Positions 55,302 to 63,897 of a DNA stretch of 64,000 nt are shown here, piece after piece. Each line of letters starts with the position of its first letter. The first letter of the stretch is position 1. This stretch comes from Acrocarpospora corrugata (lineage in GTDB: Bacteria > Actinomycetota > Actinomycetes > Streptosporangiales > Streptosporangiaceae): positions 1-64,000 of the forward strand of contig NZ_BLAD01000040.1 in NCBI RefSeq assembly GCF_009687845.1. The letters run 5' to 3'. Under the pieces are notes generated by a model. That model searched no databases and was not told the DNA's origin. It saw only the letters and a list, made by a program, of their open reading frames with translations. The position numbers and the translations under genes were made by a program.

Positions 55302-56292
55302 TGACCAGGCGGCACGGCATCCGGTGCACGCCGCTGGTGGCCCGCCCCTCGATGGCGGCGAACAGGTGCTGCGCGGCGGTGCGGCCGAGCAGTTCCAGAT
55401 TCATGTCCATGGTGGTCAGCGGCGGCCGGGTCTCCTGCGAGAGGACCTCCCAGTTGTCGTAGCCGACCACGGCGATGTCGTCGGGCACCCGCCGGCCCCG
55501 CTCCCTGGCCGCCTCGATCAGCCCGGCCGCTATCTGGTCGCTGCCGCAGAAGACGGCGTCCACGTCCGGGTCGGCGTTGAGCACGATCTCCGCCGCGTGC
55601 CGCCCCCAGCGCTGCGACCACACTCCGTACACGACCTGCCCGCCGGACAGCGGCAGCCCGGCCGCCTCCAGCGCGCCCAGCGCGCCCTCCGCGCGTTCCC
55701 GCGCGGCCGTGTAGTGCGTCGGCCCGGTGACGTGCGCGATCCGGCGCCGCCCCAGCGCGATCAGGTGCCGTACGGCGTCGCCCGACCCGGTCACGTCGTC
55801 GGGCACGAACGACACGTCCGCCGGGTCGTCGGAGGGCGCGTACGCGTACACGACCGGGATGGGCAGGTCCCGGCTGATCGATGGCCGGGGGTCGGTGCTC
55901 TCCCCCACGACGATCAGCCCGTCCACCCGCCTGGCCAGCAGCGTGCGCAGGTAGTGCTGCTCCCGGAAGGCGTCGCCGCGGGCGTCGCACAGCAGCACCG
56001 CGGTCTCGCCCGAGCCGAACGCGTCCTCCGCGCCGAGCATCACCGGGATGCCGAACCGGCCCACGCTGTCGCTGGTCAGCAGCCCGACCGTCCTGGTCTG
56101 GCCGGTGACGAGGCTGCGGGCCAGCGGGTTGGGCTGGAAGGACAGTTCACGCGCGGCGGCGAACACCCGGTCCCGGGTTTCCGCGCGCACCTGGCCCCGG
56201 CCGTTGAGCGCTTTGGACGCGGTCGCGATGGAGACCTTGGCCAGCGCCGCAACGTCGTTGATCGTGACCGCACGTGGTCGCTCAGGACGCAT
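55267..56292 (-). CDS. LacI family transcriptional repressor of the arabinoside operon
   Basis: 341 residues from the ATG at 56292; the frame is open further upstream but the added residues are arginine-rich and unlike the family. HTH: VTINDVAALAKVSIATASKA, followed by the hinge LSFQPNPLARSLVTG. The periplasmic-binding-like effector domain is complete (TRTVGLLTSDSVGRFG, RRVDGLIVVGES, VDAVFCGSDQIAAGLIEAA, VVGYDNWEV). Divergent from the sugar ABC operon. Operator-like sequences sharing GAAAACCTTT occur next to its own start (56295) and at the operon promoter (56438). Confidence 0.92.
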   Translation of the reverse strand: MRPERPRAVTINDVAALAKVSIATASKALNGRGQVRAETRDRVFAAARELSFQPNPLARSLVTGQTRTVGLLTSDSVGRFGIPVMLGAEDAFGSGETAVLLCDARGDAFREQHYLRTLLARRVDGLIVVGESTDPRPSISRDLPIPVVYAYAPSDDPADVSFVPDDVTGSGDAVRHLIALGRRRIAHVTGPTHYTAARERAEGALGALEAAGLPLSGGQVVYGVWSQRWGRHAAEIVLNADPDVDAVFCGSDQIAAGLIEAARERGRRVPDDIAVVGYDNWEVLSQETRPPLTTMDMNLELLGRTAAQHLFAAIEGRATSGVHRMPCRLVIRDSAAPPALQ

Positions 56293-56294
56293 TT

Positions 56295-56309
56295 GCGAAA
56301 ACCTTTTCC
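56295..56309. promoter_or_regulatory. LacI operator candidate next to the repressor start
   Basis: GCGAAAACCTTTTCC, an imperfect palindrome of the LacI type (CGAAAACGTTTTCG-like), lies 2 bases upstream of the repressor ATG. It shares CGAAAACCTTT with the site at 56441, which suggests autoregulation. Confidence 0.55.
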
Positions 56310-56409
56310 TTCTGGGCCGGGGCCGTCGCCCAGCGCGCTCGGCTGGCCGTTTACGCAGACCATAACGGTCGCGCAGACATAACGGCAACCGCCCGGCGTG
56401 TCCAGGCCC

Positions 56410-56458
56410 TTGACAGGCTCGCAGATGACGCTTACGTTTCCGAAAACCTTTAATTTCG
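56410..56458 (+). promoter_or_regulatory. Sugar operon promoter with overlapping LacI operator
   Basis: TTGACA (56410-56415), a 17-base spacer and TACGTT (56433-56438) form a near-consensus sigma-70-type promoter. TTCCGAAAACCTTTAATTTCG (56438-56458, shown within the 20-base limit as TTCCGAAAACCTTT plus AATTTCG) covers the expected transcription start. The repressor would block initiation. The transcript would have a leader of about 115 bases before the binding-protein start. Confidence 0.65.
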
Positions 56459-56565
56459 CTTTACCACCGATGCGAACGTTTGCAGTTGCTTGGTCGGGGC
56501 GCGAAAGCATCGGGTACCCGCCGCCGTCGTGGACGGTAGCCCCCCAGAAGTGCAAGGAGCAGGAC

Positions 56566-57846
56566 ATGGCAAAAAGGTTTTCGGCGGCTCTGGCCGCTGG
56601 GCTCTTGGTAACGGCGCTGGCCGCGTGCGGCAGCACCGAGGAGACGCCGGCGGCGAGCGGATCCGCCCCGGCCCCCGACACCGGGACCACGGTCACGATG
56701 TGGACCCGCGCGGCCACCCAGGCGCAGAGCCAGCGGCTGGTCGACGCGTACAACGCGAGCCACAAGAACCAGGTCAAGCTGACCGTCATCCCGATCGACA
56801 ACTACCAGCCGCGGATCGCCGCCGCGGCCGGCGCCGGGCAGCTTCCCGACATCTTCGCGGCTGACGTGATCTTCGTCCCGAACTACACGTCGCAGGGCCT
56901 GTATCTGGACATCACCGACCGGATCGCGCAGCTGCCTTTCAAGGACTCGCTCGCGGCTTCGCACATGAAGCTCGGGACGTACGAGGGCAAGATGTACACC
57001 CTCCCGCACACCCTCGACCTGTCGGTGTGGTTCTGGAACAAGGACCTGTACGAGAAGGCCGGGCTGGACCCGGAGAAGGGCCCGACCACCCTGAAGGAGT
57101 TCGCCGAGCAGGCGACCACCGTGCAGGAGAAGCTGGGCAAGGACGGCAAGGTGCACGGCACCTTCTTCGGCGGCAACTGCGGCGGCTGCTACGTCTTCAC
57201 CTTCTGGCCCTCGGTCTGGGCGGCCGGCGGCCAGGTCATGGACGAGCTGGGCACCAAGTCCCTGGTGAACCAGTCGCCGATGACCGACGTTTTCGCGATC
57301 TACAAGGACATGTACGACCGGGGCCTCAGCGGCCCCACCACCAAGGAGGAGCAGGGCGCGACCTGGACCGGCTTCTTCCCCAAGGGTGAGATCGGCGTCA
57401 TGCCGATGCCGTCGACCACGCTCGGCGGAATGCCCGCGGACATGAACATCGGCGTCGCCCCGATCGCCGGCCCCGACGGCGGCGAGTCCACCTTCGTCGG
57501 CGGCGACTCGGTCGGCATCTCGGCCACCACCAAGAACGCGGACGCGGCCTGGGACTTCCTGACCTGGACGGTCTCCGACGAGGCCCAGGTCGAGGTCATG
57601 GCCAAGAACAAGGACGTGCTGGCCAGGACCGACCTGTCCAACAACAAGTACTCCGCGGCCGACCCCCGGGTGGTCCTGATCAACTCGCTGGTCGCCAAGG
57701 GTCAGACGCCGTACGCGCCGCGCTTCGGCCAGACCTTCAACGACCCGCAGGGCCCGTGGCTGCGCTTCGCCCGCGAGGCCGTCTTCGGCGACCCCGCCAA
57801 GCTCGCCGAACTCAACGTCGCGGTCGAGAAGTCGCTCGTCCAGTGA
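56566..57846 (+). CDS. Sugar ABC transporter substrate-binding lipoprotein
   Basis: 426 residues from the ATG at 56566, with AAGGAGC upstream; the frame is open further back across the promoter, so that extension is rejected. Lipobox TALAAC (Cys21). Family 1 extracellular binding protein: VTMWTRAATQAQSQRLVDAY, LPDIFAADVIFVPNY, VWFWNKDLYEKAGLDP and PMPSTTLGGMP. It should bind an oligosaccharide, likely an arabinoside in view of the GH127 gene. The next gene overlaps the stop (GTGA). Confidence 0.92.
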   Translation: MAKRFSAALAAGLLVTALAACGSTEETPAASGSAPAPDTGTTVTMWTRAATQAQSQRLVDAYNASHKNQVKLTVIPIDNYQPRIAAAAGAGQLPDIFAADVIFVPNYTSQGLYLDITDRIAQLPFKDSLAASHMKLGTYEGKMYTLPHTLDLSVWFWNKDLYEKAGLDPEKGPTTLKEFAEQATTVQEKLGKDGKVHGTFFGGNCGGCYVFTFWPSVWAAGGQVMDELGTKSLVNQSPMTDVFAIYKDMYDRGLSGPTTKEEQGATWTGFFPKGEIGVMPMPSTTLGGMPADMNIGVAPIAGPDGGESTFVGGDSVGISATTKNADAAWDFLTWTVSDEAQVEVMAKNKDVLARTDLSNNKYSAADPRVVLINSLVAKGQTPYAPRFGQTFNDPQGPWLRFAREAVFGDPAKLAELNVAVEKSLVQ

Positions 57847-58760
57847 CCAACCTTGCCCCGCCCCGCGCGGGCCGCGACCCTGTCAAGGTCGCGGCCCGCT
57901 CGGCCCACGCCCGTGGCCGGTTCCGCTCACGCGACTACGTCGGCCTGCTGTACGCGGCCCCGACCGCCGTCATCGTCGGCGTGCTGTTCATCGCCCCGCT
58001 GGCGCTGATCGGGTGGATGTCGCTGAACAAGTGGCCGCTCCTGGGCCCGGCCCATCTGAACGCCCCCGACAACTACGTCAAGATCGCCGATGACCCGCTG
58101 TTCGTCGACTCGGTGCTGTTCACCCTGAAGTACACCGTGATCATCACGGTGCTGCTGTCGGCGGTGGCGCTCGGCCTGGCGTTACTCGTGCAGAACCGCA
58201 GGCCCGGCATCGCCTTCTTCCGCACCGCCTTCTTCCTGCCGGGCGCGGTCGGCTTCGCGGCGGCCGCCCTGCTGTTCTACGGCATGCTCAACCCCGAGTT
58301 CGGCCCGCTCGGATTCATGGACGTGAAGTGGATCGGCACGCCGAACATGGCGCTGTTCTCCACCATCGCGCTGGTGCTGTGGCGGTTCGCCGGGTTCAAC
58401 ATGCTGATCCTGCTCACCGGCCTGCAGGCGATCCCGGTCGAGGTGTACGAGGCGGCCAGGAGCGACGGCGCGAACCGGTGGCAGATCTTCACCAGGATCA
58501 CGCTGCCGCTGCTACGCCCGACGATCGCGCTGATGCTGATCCTGAGCGTCACCGGCTCACTGCTGGCCTTCGACCAGTTCTTCATCTTCACCAACGGCGG
58601 CCCCGACAACAGCACGGTGTCGATGGTCATGGTCATCTACCGCAACGCGTTCTTCCGCTTCGACCTGGGTGGCGCCGCGGCGCTCTCGGTGGTGCTGCTG
58701 GTGGCGCTGGTCGCGCTCAACGCCCTGCAGCTGCGGGTTCTCCGGGGAGGCAACAAATGA
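57843..58760 (+). CDS. Sugar ABC transporter permease, MalF-type
   Basis: 305 residues from the GTG at 57843, overlapping the previous stop. Six membrane helices, starting YVGLLYAAPTAVIVGVLFI, and the cytoplasmic EAA loop EVYEAARSDGANRWQIFTRI-type motif (positions about 205-225) that docks to the ATPase. No ATPase gene is in the operon, as usual for actinobacterial sugar importers that share MsiK. The next permease overlaps by 4 bases. Confidence 0.92.
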   Translation: MTNLAPPRAGRDPVKVAARSAHARGRFRSRDYVGLLYAAPTAVIVGVLFIAPLALIGWMSLNKWPLLGPAHLNAPDNYVKIADDPLFVDSVLFTLKYTVIITVLLSAVALGLALLVQNRRPGIAFFRTAFFLPGAVGFAAAALLFYGMLNPEFGPLGFMDVKWIGTPNMALFSTIALVLWRFAGFNMLILLTGLQAIPVEVYEAARSDGANRWQIFTRITLPLLRPTIALMLILSVTGSLLAFDQFFIFTNGGPDNSTVSMVMVIYRNAFFRFDLGGAAALSVVLLVALVALNALQLRVLRGGNK

Positions 58761-59563
58761 GGCGCACCGCCTCCTATTCCGGTATGTCGGCGCTGGCCGT
58801 CCTGTTCCTGTTCCCGCTGGTGTGGAGCGGCTGGTCGTCCCTGAAAGGGCAGGCGGGCAGCGGCCAGGCCACCGGATTCGGCTTCGGCAACTACACCCGG
58901 ATGGCCGGTTTCGGCGAGGGGCTGGCCACGTACCTGACGAACAGCCTGCTGGTGTCCGTGATGACCGTCACGGGGACGCTGGTGGTCTCGGCGCTGGGCG
59001 GCTACGCGTTCGCCCGGTTCAGCTTCCCGGGCAAGAACCTGCTGTTCCTGGCGACGCTGGCGATCCTGATGGTGCCGTACGCGACCATCCTGATCCCGCT
59101 CTACGTGCTGCTGGCCCAGATCGGCCTGCAGAACTCGCTGGTCGGGCTGAGCCTGGTCTTCATCATGTTCCAGCTGCCGTTCGCGCTCTACATGATGCGC
59201 AACTCGTTCGAGGCGGTCCCCCGCGAACTGGACGAGTCGGCGATGGTCGACGGCTGCAACACCTTCCGCGCCTTCATCTCCATCCTCCTTCCCGCGGTAC
59301 GGCCCGGCCTGGTGACGGTGGGCCTGTTCGCCTTCCTCGCCTCGTGGAACGACTTCCTGGCCCCGCTGATCCTGCTCAACGACGGGGCCAGCTTCCCGCT
59401 CCCGGTGGCCGTCTGGAGCATGACGCAGCGCACGTTCGGAGCGATCGACTACGGGATGCTCGAAGCCGGGGTCATGGTCATGGCCATCCCCTGCCTGCTC
59501 CTTTTCACCGTGCTCCAGCGCTACTACGTGCGCGGATTCATGTCGGGCGCGCTGCGCGGCTAG
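58757..59563 (+). CDS. Sugar ABC transporter permease, MalG-type
   Basis: 268 residues from the ATG at 58757 (ATGA overlap). Six membrane helices, including MSALAVLFLFPLVWSGW and FLATLAILMVPYATILIPLY; EAA loop with ELDESAMVDGCNTFRAFISI. Partner of the preceding permease in an importer of arabinoside-type oligosaccharides. It is followed after 34 bases by the GH127 gene. Confidence 0.92.
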   Translation: MRRTASYSGMSALAVLFLFPLVWSGWSSLKGQAGSGQATGFGFGNYTRMAGFGEGLATYLTNSLLVSVMTVTGTLVVSALGGYAFARFSFPGKNLLFLATLAILMVPYATILIPLYVLLAQIGLQNSLVGLSLVFIMFQLPFALYMMRNSFEAVPRELDESAMVDGCNTFRAFISILLPAVRPGLVTVGLFAFLASWNDFLAPLILLNDGASFPLPVAVWSMTQRTFGAIDYGMLEAGVMVMAIPCLLLFTVLQRYYVRGFMSGALRG

Positions 59564-59597
59564 CGGTTACCTCCGCATTCTTTGACTAAGGACAAAT

Positions 59598-61529
59598 GTG
59601 ACTGGCATCGTCGAAAGACACCCCTCCCCTGTCGCCCCCGTGGTCCCGCGCGGCGGGGTGTTCACGCCGCTCGGTCTTGATGAATCCCGCCTCTCCGGGG
59701 GATTCTGGGGAGAGCGCCAGGAGCTCAACCGCAGCGCGATCATCCCGCACGCGCTGCACTGGCTGGAGCGGGCGGGCTGGACCGGCAACTTCGACCACGC
59801 GGCGGCCGGCGCCAAGTACGACCACCGGGGCATGGAGTTCGCCGACTCGGAGATCTACAAGATCATTGAGGCGATCTCCTGGGACCGGGCCAGAAGCGGC
59901 CCCGACGACGTCCTCGACGCCGCGCTCGACCAGCTGGTCGACCGGCTGGCGGCGGCGCAGGACGCCGACGGCTACCTGCACACGCTGTTCGGCCGGGCCT
60001 GGCAGCGCCCGCGCTACTCCGACCCCTCCTGGGGGCACGAACTTTACTGTTTCGGGCACCTGCTCCAGTCCGCGGTCGCCAACGCCCGGGCCGGCGCCAA
60101 CCCGAAGTACCTCCAGGTGGCGATCGCGCTGGCCGACCACGTCTGCGTGATGTTCGGCGAGAACGGCCTGCGCACGGTCTGCGGCCACGCCGAGATCGAG
60201 CTCGGCCTGGTCGAGCTCTACCGCCTCACCGGCGAGCTCCGCTACCTGGACCAGGCGGTGCTGTTCATCGACCGGCGCGGCGCGGGAACGCTCCCCCGGA
60301 TCGAGTACGGCAGCGCCTACTCCCAGGACGACATCCCGGTCCGCGAGGCCACCGTCTTACGCGGCCACGTCGTACGGGCGCTGTACCTGTCGGCGGGCGC
60401 CACCGACGTCGCCGTGGAGACCGGTGACACCGACCTGCTGCGGGTGCTGGAGACCCAGTGGGCCAACACCGTCGCCACCCGCGTCTACGTCACCGGCGGG
60501 ATGGGCTCCCACCACAACGACGAGGCGTTCGGCCTCGACTACGTGCTGCCGCCCGACCGTTCCTACTGCGAGACGTGCGCGGGCGTCGCCTCCATCATGT
60601 TCAGCTGGCGGCTGCTCCTGGCCACCGGCAAGAGCCAGTACGCCGACCTGATCGAGCGCACCCTCTACAACGTCCTCGCCGCGGCGCCCGCCCGGGACGG
60701 CCAAGCCTTCTTCTACGCCAACACGCTGCACCAGCGCTCGATGAGCGAGCCCGCGCCGGTCAACGCCGACGGCCTCTGCCTGCGCGGTTCCAGCAGCGGG
60801 CGCGAGGCGTGGTTCGAGGCGTCCTGCTGCCCCACCAACCTGGCCAGAACACTGGCCGGCCTCGGCGCGCTCTGGGCGACCAAGGACGCCGACGGCGTGC
60901 AGATCCACCAGTACGGCAGCTCCTCCGTCGACACCGTGCTGGCGGACGGACGCCGGATCAGCCTGGACGTGGAGACGGACTACCCGAACAGCGGCACGAT
61001 CAGGATCACCGTCCGGGAGTCCCCGGGCGCCTGGACGCTCGCGCTGCGCGTCCCCTCCTGGGCGGGGGGCGCGACCGTGTCCGTGAACGGGGTCGCGGAA
61101 GCGGCGGAGCCGGGCGTAGCCTCGGTCACCAGGCCGTTCGCCGCCGGGGACACGATCGTGCTGGAGCTGCCCATGGAGGCGCGCTTCGTCTACCCGCACC
61201 ACCGCGTCGACGCCGTCCGCGGCTGCGTCGCCGTCCAGCGCGGCCCCGTCGTGCACGCCCTGGAGTCGGTCGACCTCCCCGACGGCTGGAGCACGGAGAC
61301 GACCGTCGTCGACGTGTCGAAGCCGCCGCTCGCGAATGGGGACGGCGTGCGCGTCCACCTCTCCGCGGCGGACCTGCCGGTGCGGCCGTTCCCCTACTCG
61401 GCCGACGTCGCGGACGTCACCCCGTCGCTCGCGGCCTCGGCCGAAGTGGCGCTGACCCCGTACTACGACTGGGCGAACCGGGGACCTTCGACCATGCGCG
61501 TCTGGATCCCCACGGGAGCGGGTGACTAA
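59598..61529 (+). CDS. GH127 beta-L-arabinofuranosidase
   Basis: 643 residues from a GTG start with AAGGA 6 bases upstream. (alpha/alpha)6 barrel with the GH127 active site: acid/base candidate Glu309 in GSHHNDEAFG; zinc ligands Glu325 and Cys327 in YCETCAGVA and Cys410-Cys411 in EASCCPTNLAR, of which Cys410 is the expected nucleophile. The spacing (16 residues between the two Glu) matches the characterised bifidobacterial HypBA1. It releases L-arabinofuranose from imported beta-arabino-oligosaccharides (such as from hydroxyproline-rich glycoproteins). Cytoplasmic. Last gene of the LacI-controlled operon; 4-base convergent overlap with the next gene. Confidence 0.93.
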   Translation: MTGIVERHPSPVAPVVPRGGVFTPLGLDESRLSGGFWGERQELNRSAIIPHALHWLERAGWTGNFDHAAAGAKYDHRGMEFADSEIYKIIEAISWDRARSGPDDVLDAALDQLVDRLAAAQDADGYLHTLFGRAWQRPRYSDPSWGHELYCFGHLLQSAVANARAGANPKYLQVAIALADHVCVMFGENGLRTVCGHAEIELGLVELYRLTGELRYLDQAVLFIDRRGAGTLPRIEYGSAYSQDDIPVREATVLRGHVVRALYLSAGATDVAVETGDTDLLRVLETQWANTVATRVYVTGGMGSHHNDEAFGLDYVLPPDRSYCETCAGVASIMFSWRLLLATGKSQYADLIERTLYNVLAAAPARDGQAFFYANTLHQRSMSEPAPVNADGLCLRGSSSGREAWFEASCCPTNLARTLAGLGALWATKDADGVQIHQYGSSSVDTVLADGRRISLDVETDYPNSGTIRITVRESPGAWTLALRVPSWAGGATVSVNGVAEAAEPGVASVTRPFAAGDTIVLELPMEARFVYPHHRVDAVRGCVAVQRGPVVHALESVDLPDGWSTETTVVDVSKPPLANGDGVRVHLSAADLPVRPFPYSADVADVTPSLAASAEVALTPYYDWANRGPSTMRVWIPTGAGD

Positions 61530-62503
61530 CCGGACTCCCCCGCGCCGCGCTCGAGCTCGTCCGCGAGCTCCAGCCACGACGCGGCGCAGGCACGGGCGAG
61601 TGCCACCACGAGCGGGCCGCAGTGCGGCGGCAGCTCCTCGGTGAGCGCCTCCCAGTCGGGTGCGGCGATCATGTGGGCGGTCAGCCAGCGGAGGATCCGG
61701 CGGCCCGATTCGGTGAACCGCAGGGACGGATCCTTGCGCAGCCGGTCGAGCACGCTCCGCGGGTCGACCGGCTCGGCCGGCCGCGACGCAGTGCGCCGCC
61801 GGGACTCCGAGGCGGGCCGTCGGCCGTTCGGGATCGGGTCCTCCCCCGCCTGGACCCGGTTCCGCACATCACGCGCCGTGCCCACCGAAATACCGGCCTC
61901 TTTCGCTATCTCCCGCAGCGAGGCATTCGGTTTGGCCGCGATGATCTCGCAGGCCATCAGCCTTCCTTCGGTAATGTTCAGTGGGCGAACACGGCCGTCC
62001 CTGCCGACTCTCGTGTGCAACTGGGGAATTTCCCCGGTTGCACGCCTGCGGAGCGCGGCAATTGTCTTCGAGGCCAGCGCGACTATCAGTCCTATCGACC
62101 GGTCGGACATCTGCGGATGCGATCCGATGATGCGCGTGGCCGCCGCTCTCCGGTCCGCCAGAGTAAGCGGGAGGCCATGCGCCGTGTTCACCTCCGTGGC
62201 GAGCAGGAATGCGTCGTCGTCGGTGCCGTCGAAGAAGCGGGCGGCGATTCTCGGCTGACCGTTGAGCCGGGCCGCCGCGACCCGGTGCATGCCGTCCACG
62301 ACCCGCATGGACGACCGGGCGACCGTGATCGGGGGTAGCGTCCTCCCCGCCCCCGCGAGGGTGTTGACGTGCTCGAAGTCGATTCCCGCCAAGCGGGGGG
62401 AGTCGGCCGGGCGAAGCGCTTCGAGCGCGAGCTCAGTCGTGCCCCCCGGCTGGAATGTAAACGTTTCGAAATGAATAAACGACTGAGTGTCATCGCGCAT
62501 CAT
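61526..62503 (-). CDS. ParB-domain regulator, StrR-like
   Basis: 325 residues. An N-terminal ParB-like domain (LPPITVARSSMRVVDGMHRV, RFFDGTDDDAFLLATEVN) is followed by helix-turn-helix segments (MSDRSIGLIVALASKTIAAL and NASLREIAKEAGISVGTARD) and an acidic C-terminal helix region. This layout is that of StrR-type pathway regulators of antibiotic clusters and of related stand-alone regulators, not of chromosome-partition ParB. Targets are unknown. It could mark the edge of a biosynthetic cluster to the right of the window. Confidence 0.82.
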   Translation of the reverse strand: MMRDDTQSFIHFETFTFQPGGTTELALEALRPADSPRLAGIDFEHVNTLAGAGRTLPPITVARSSMRVVDGMHRVAAARLNGQPRIAARFFDGTDDDAFLLATEVNTAHGLPLTLADRRAAATRIIGSHPQMSDRSIGLIVALASKTIAALRRRATGEIPQLHTRVGRDGRVRPLNITEGRLMACEIIAAKPNASLREIAKEAGISVGTARDVRNRVQAGEDPIPNGRRPASESRRRTASRPAEPVDPRSVLDRLRKDPSLRFTESGRRILRWLTAHMIAAPDWEALTEELPPHCGPLVVALARACAASWLELADELERGAGESG

Positions 62504-62718
62504 CGGACATTCTCGAGTGGCGGTAGATCACGGTCCCCGTCGATTTCCGTGGCCATTTTCGCACCTCATGGATTGCGATCGGTTATGATCAGGCAATCCC
62601 TCGCCGCGCCTCGGCATGGTCGCGCCGTCCGGCCGATCGCTACTCGCAAAACTATCCGAGGATTCGCCGGCACGCCAGATCCGTACCGCAGGAAAAGCTC
62701 TGATATTCCCGCCCGAAT

Positions 62719-63837
62719 TCATGGGGAAATCGAACGGACCGTGCCAGGTCTCACCGGCCGCCCGGTGCGCGCGGATTCGACGGCGGCGAAACAGAGGGCG
62801 AGGCCGGGAATGCTGGTCCTGGCCGCGTTCAGCGGCGGCTCGCCGCGGTCGAGGGCCGCCAGCAGGGCGCTCATCGAGCCGCGGAAGCCGTCGGCGAGCC
62901 AGCGGCCCGGCAGGTCGGCGAACCCGGTTCCGGCCGGGGTGTCGAGGATGACGCGCTCGCCACCGACCGTCGTGCCGGTGTTGCTCACCGTGCCGAGGTC
63001 GCCGCCGACCCGGTAGTGTCCCAGCTCCGGCGTGGTGGCGGAGGCGTGGAAGCGCAGGACGGCCTGCGCGTCGGGAAACTCGATCAGGGCGGTGGCGAGG
63101 GTCGGCGCGGTGATGCGCTGGGACGCCGTGGGCCTGGCCGAGGCGTAGACGCCGGTGGCGGGGCGGCCGGCGAAGAGCATGCCGAGCAGGTCGAACCAGT
63201 GGATGCCGTAGTCGAACAGGACCAGGTCCCGCATGTCCGCGAAGACCGTCCCGGCCACCGCCTGGTCGTGCGGCCAGAACAGGCTGAAGTCGGCGGTCTC
63301 CACCCGGCCCAGCAGGCCGCCCCTGGCGGCGGCGAGCAGCCAGGCGAAGTGCGGGGCGAACCGGCCGTTGTGGTTCACCGCGAGCGCCAGGTTCCGGGAG
63401 TCGGCGAGATCGCAGAGGCGTTCCGCGTCGTCGAGGTCGATCGCGAAGGGTTTCTGGCTCAGCACGTGGCGGCCGGCCAGCAGGCAGGCCCTGACGATGT
63501 CCAGCCGGACGTCCACGTGGGTGGCCACGTCGACGACGGCGGCCGGGCAGCGGGCGAGCAGCTCGCGGTGGTCGGTGAACACTTCGGCGCCGGGATAGAA
63601 CTCGGCCCGCCGTCTTTCGGCGGCGGTCCTGTCGACGTCGCACAGGGCGACGACCTGGAGCCCCAGTTCGCGGTAGGCGGCCAGATGCAGGTTGCTGACG
63701 CCGCCGCAGCCGATCAGGGCGACGGGGGGAGCCGGCCCGGCGGGCGCGGGGGGCAGGTAGTCCAGGGCCGGCGCGGGACCGAGAGTCGGAAGCACCCGGA
63801 CAGCATCACCCAGCGATCGTCTGTCCAACCAGATCAC
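62719..63837 (-). CDS. Gfo/Idh/MocA family oxidoreductase
   Basis: 372 residues. After an unusual 36-residue N-terminal extension comes the Rossmann domain (PPVALIGCGGVSNLHLAAYR, VVALCDVDRTAAERR) and the family lysine in GRHVLSQKPFAIDLDDAERL, where the usual EKP is QKP. The C-terminal domain has FDYGIHWFDLLGMLF with the conserved His. NAD(P)-dependent sugar or inositol dehydrogenase; the substrate is unknown. The 215 bases between this gene and the ParB-like gene show nothing I can support. Divergent from the partial gene at 63898. Confidence 0.88.
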   Translation of the reverse strand: MIWLDRRSLGDAVRVLPTLGPAPALDYLPPAPAGPAPPVALIGCGGVSNLHLAAYRELGLQVVALCDVDRTAAERRRAEFYPGAEVFTDHRELLARCPAAVVDVATHVDVRLDIVRACLLAGRHVLSQKPFAIDLDDAERLCDLADSRNLALAVNHNGRFAPHFAWLLAAARGGLLGRVETADFSLFWPHDQAVAGTVFADMRDLVLFDYGIHWFDLLGMLFAGRPATGVYASARPTASQRITAPTLATALIEFPDAQAVLRFHASATTPELGHYRVGGDLGTVSNTGTTVGGERVILDTPAGTGFADLPGRWLADGFRGSMSALLAALDRGEPPLNAARTSIPGLALCFAAVESARTGRPVRPGTVRSISP

Positions 63838-63838
63838 G

Positions 63839-63868
63839 TTGACACGATCGGCTTCCGGCTTGAAGTAT
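63839..63868 (+). promoter_or_regulatory. Putative promoter of the gene at 63898
   Basis: TTGACA at 63839-63844 and AAGTAT at 63863-63868 with an 18-base spacer could be -35 and -10 boxes, 30 bases before the ATG. GACAC (63841) and GTGTC (63871) also form an inverted pair around it. Confidence 0.35.
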
Positions 63869-63897
63869 CTGTGTCAAATCCCGAGCTAGGAGGCACA

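Noticed and set aside
62455-62475. AAACGTTT palindrome resembling a LacI operator
   Set aside because: It lies inside the coding start of the ParB-domain gene and encodes the FETFTF stretch; no promoter context or matching copy supports an operator.
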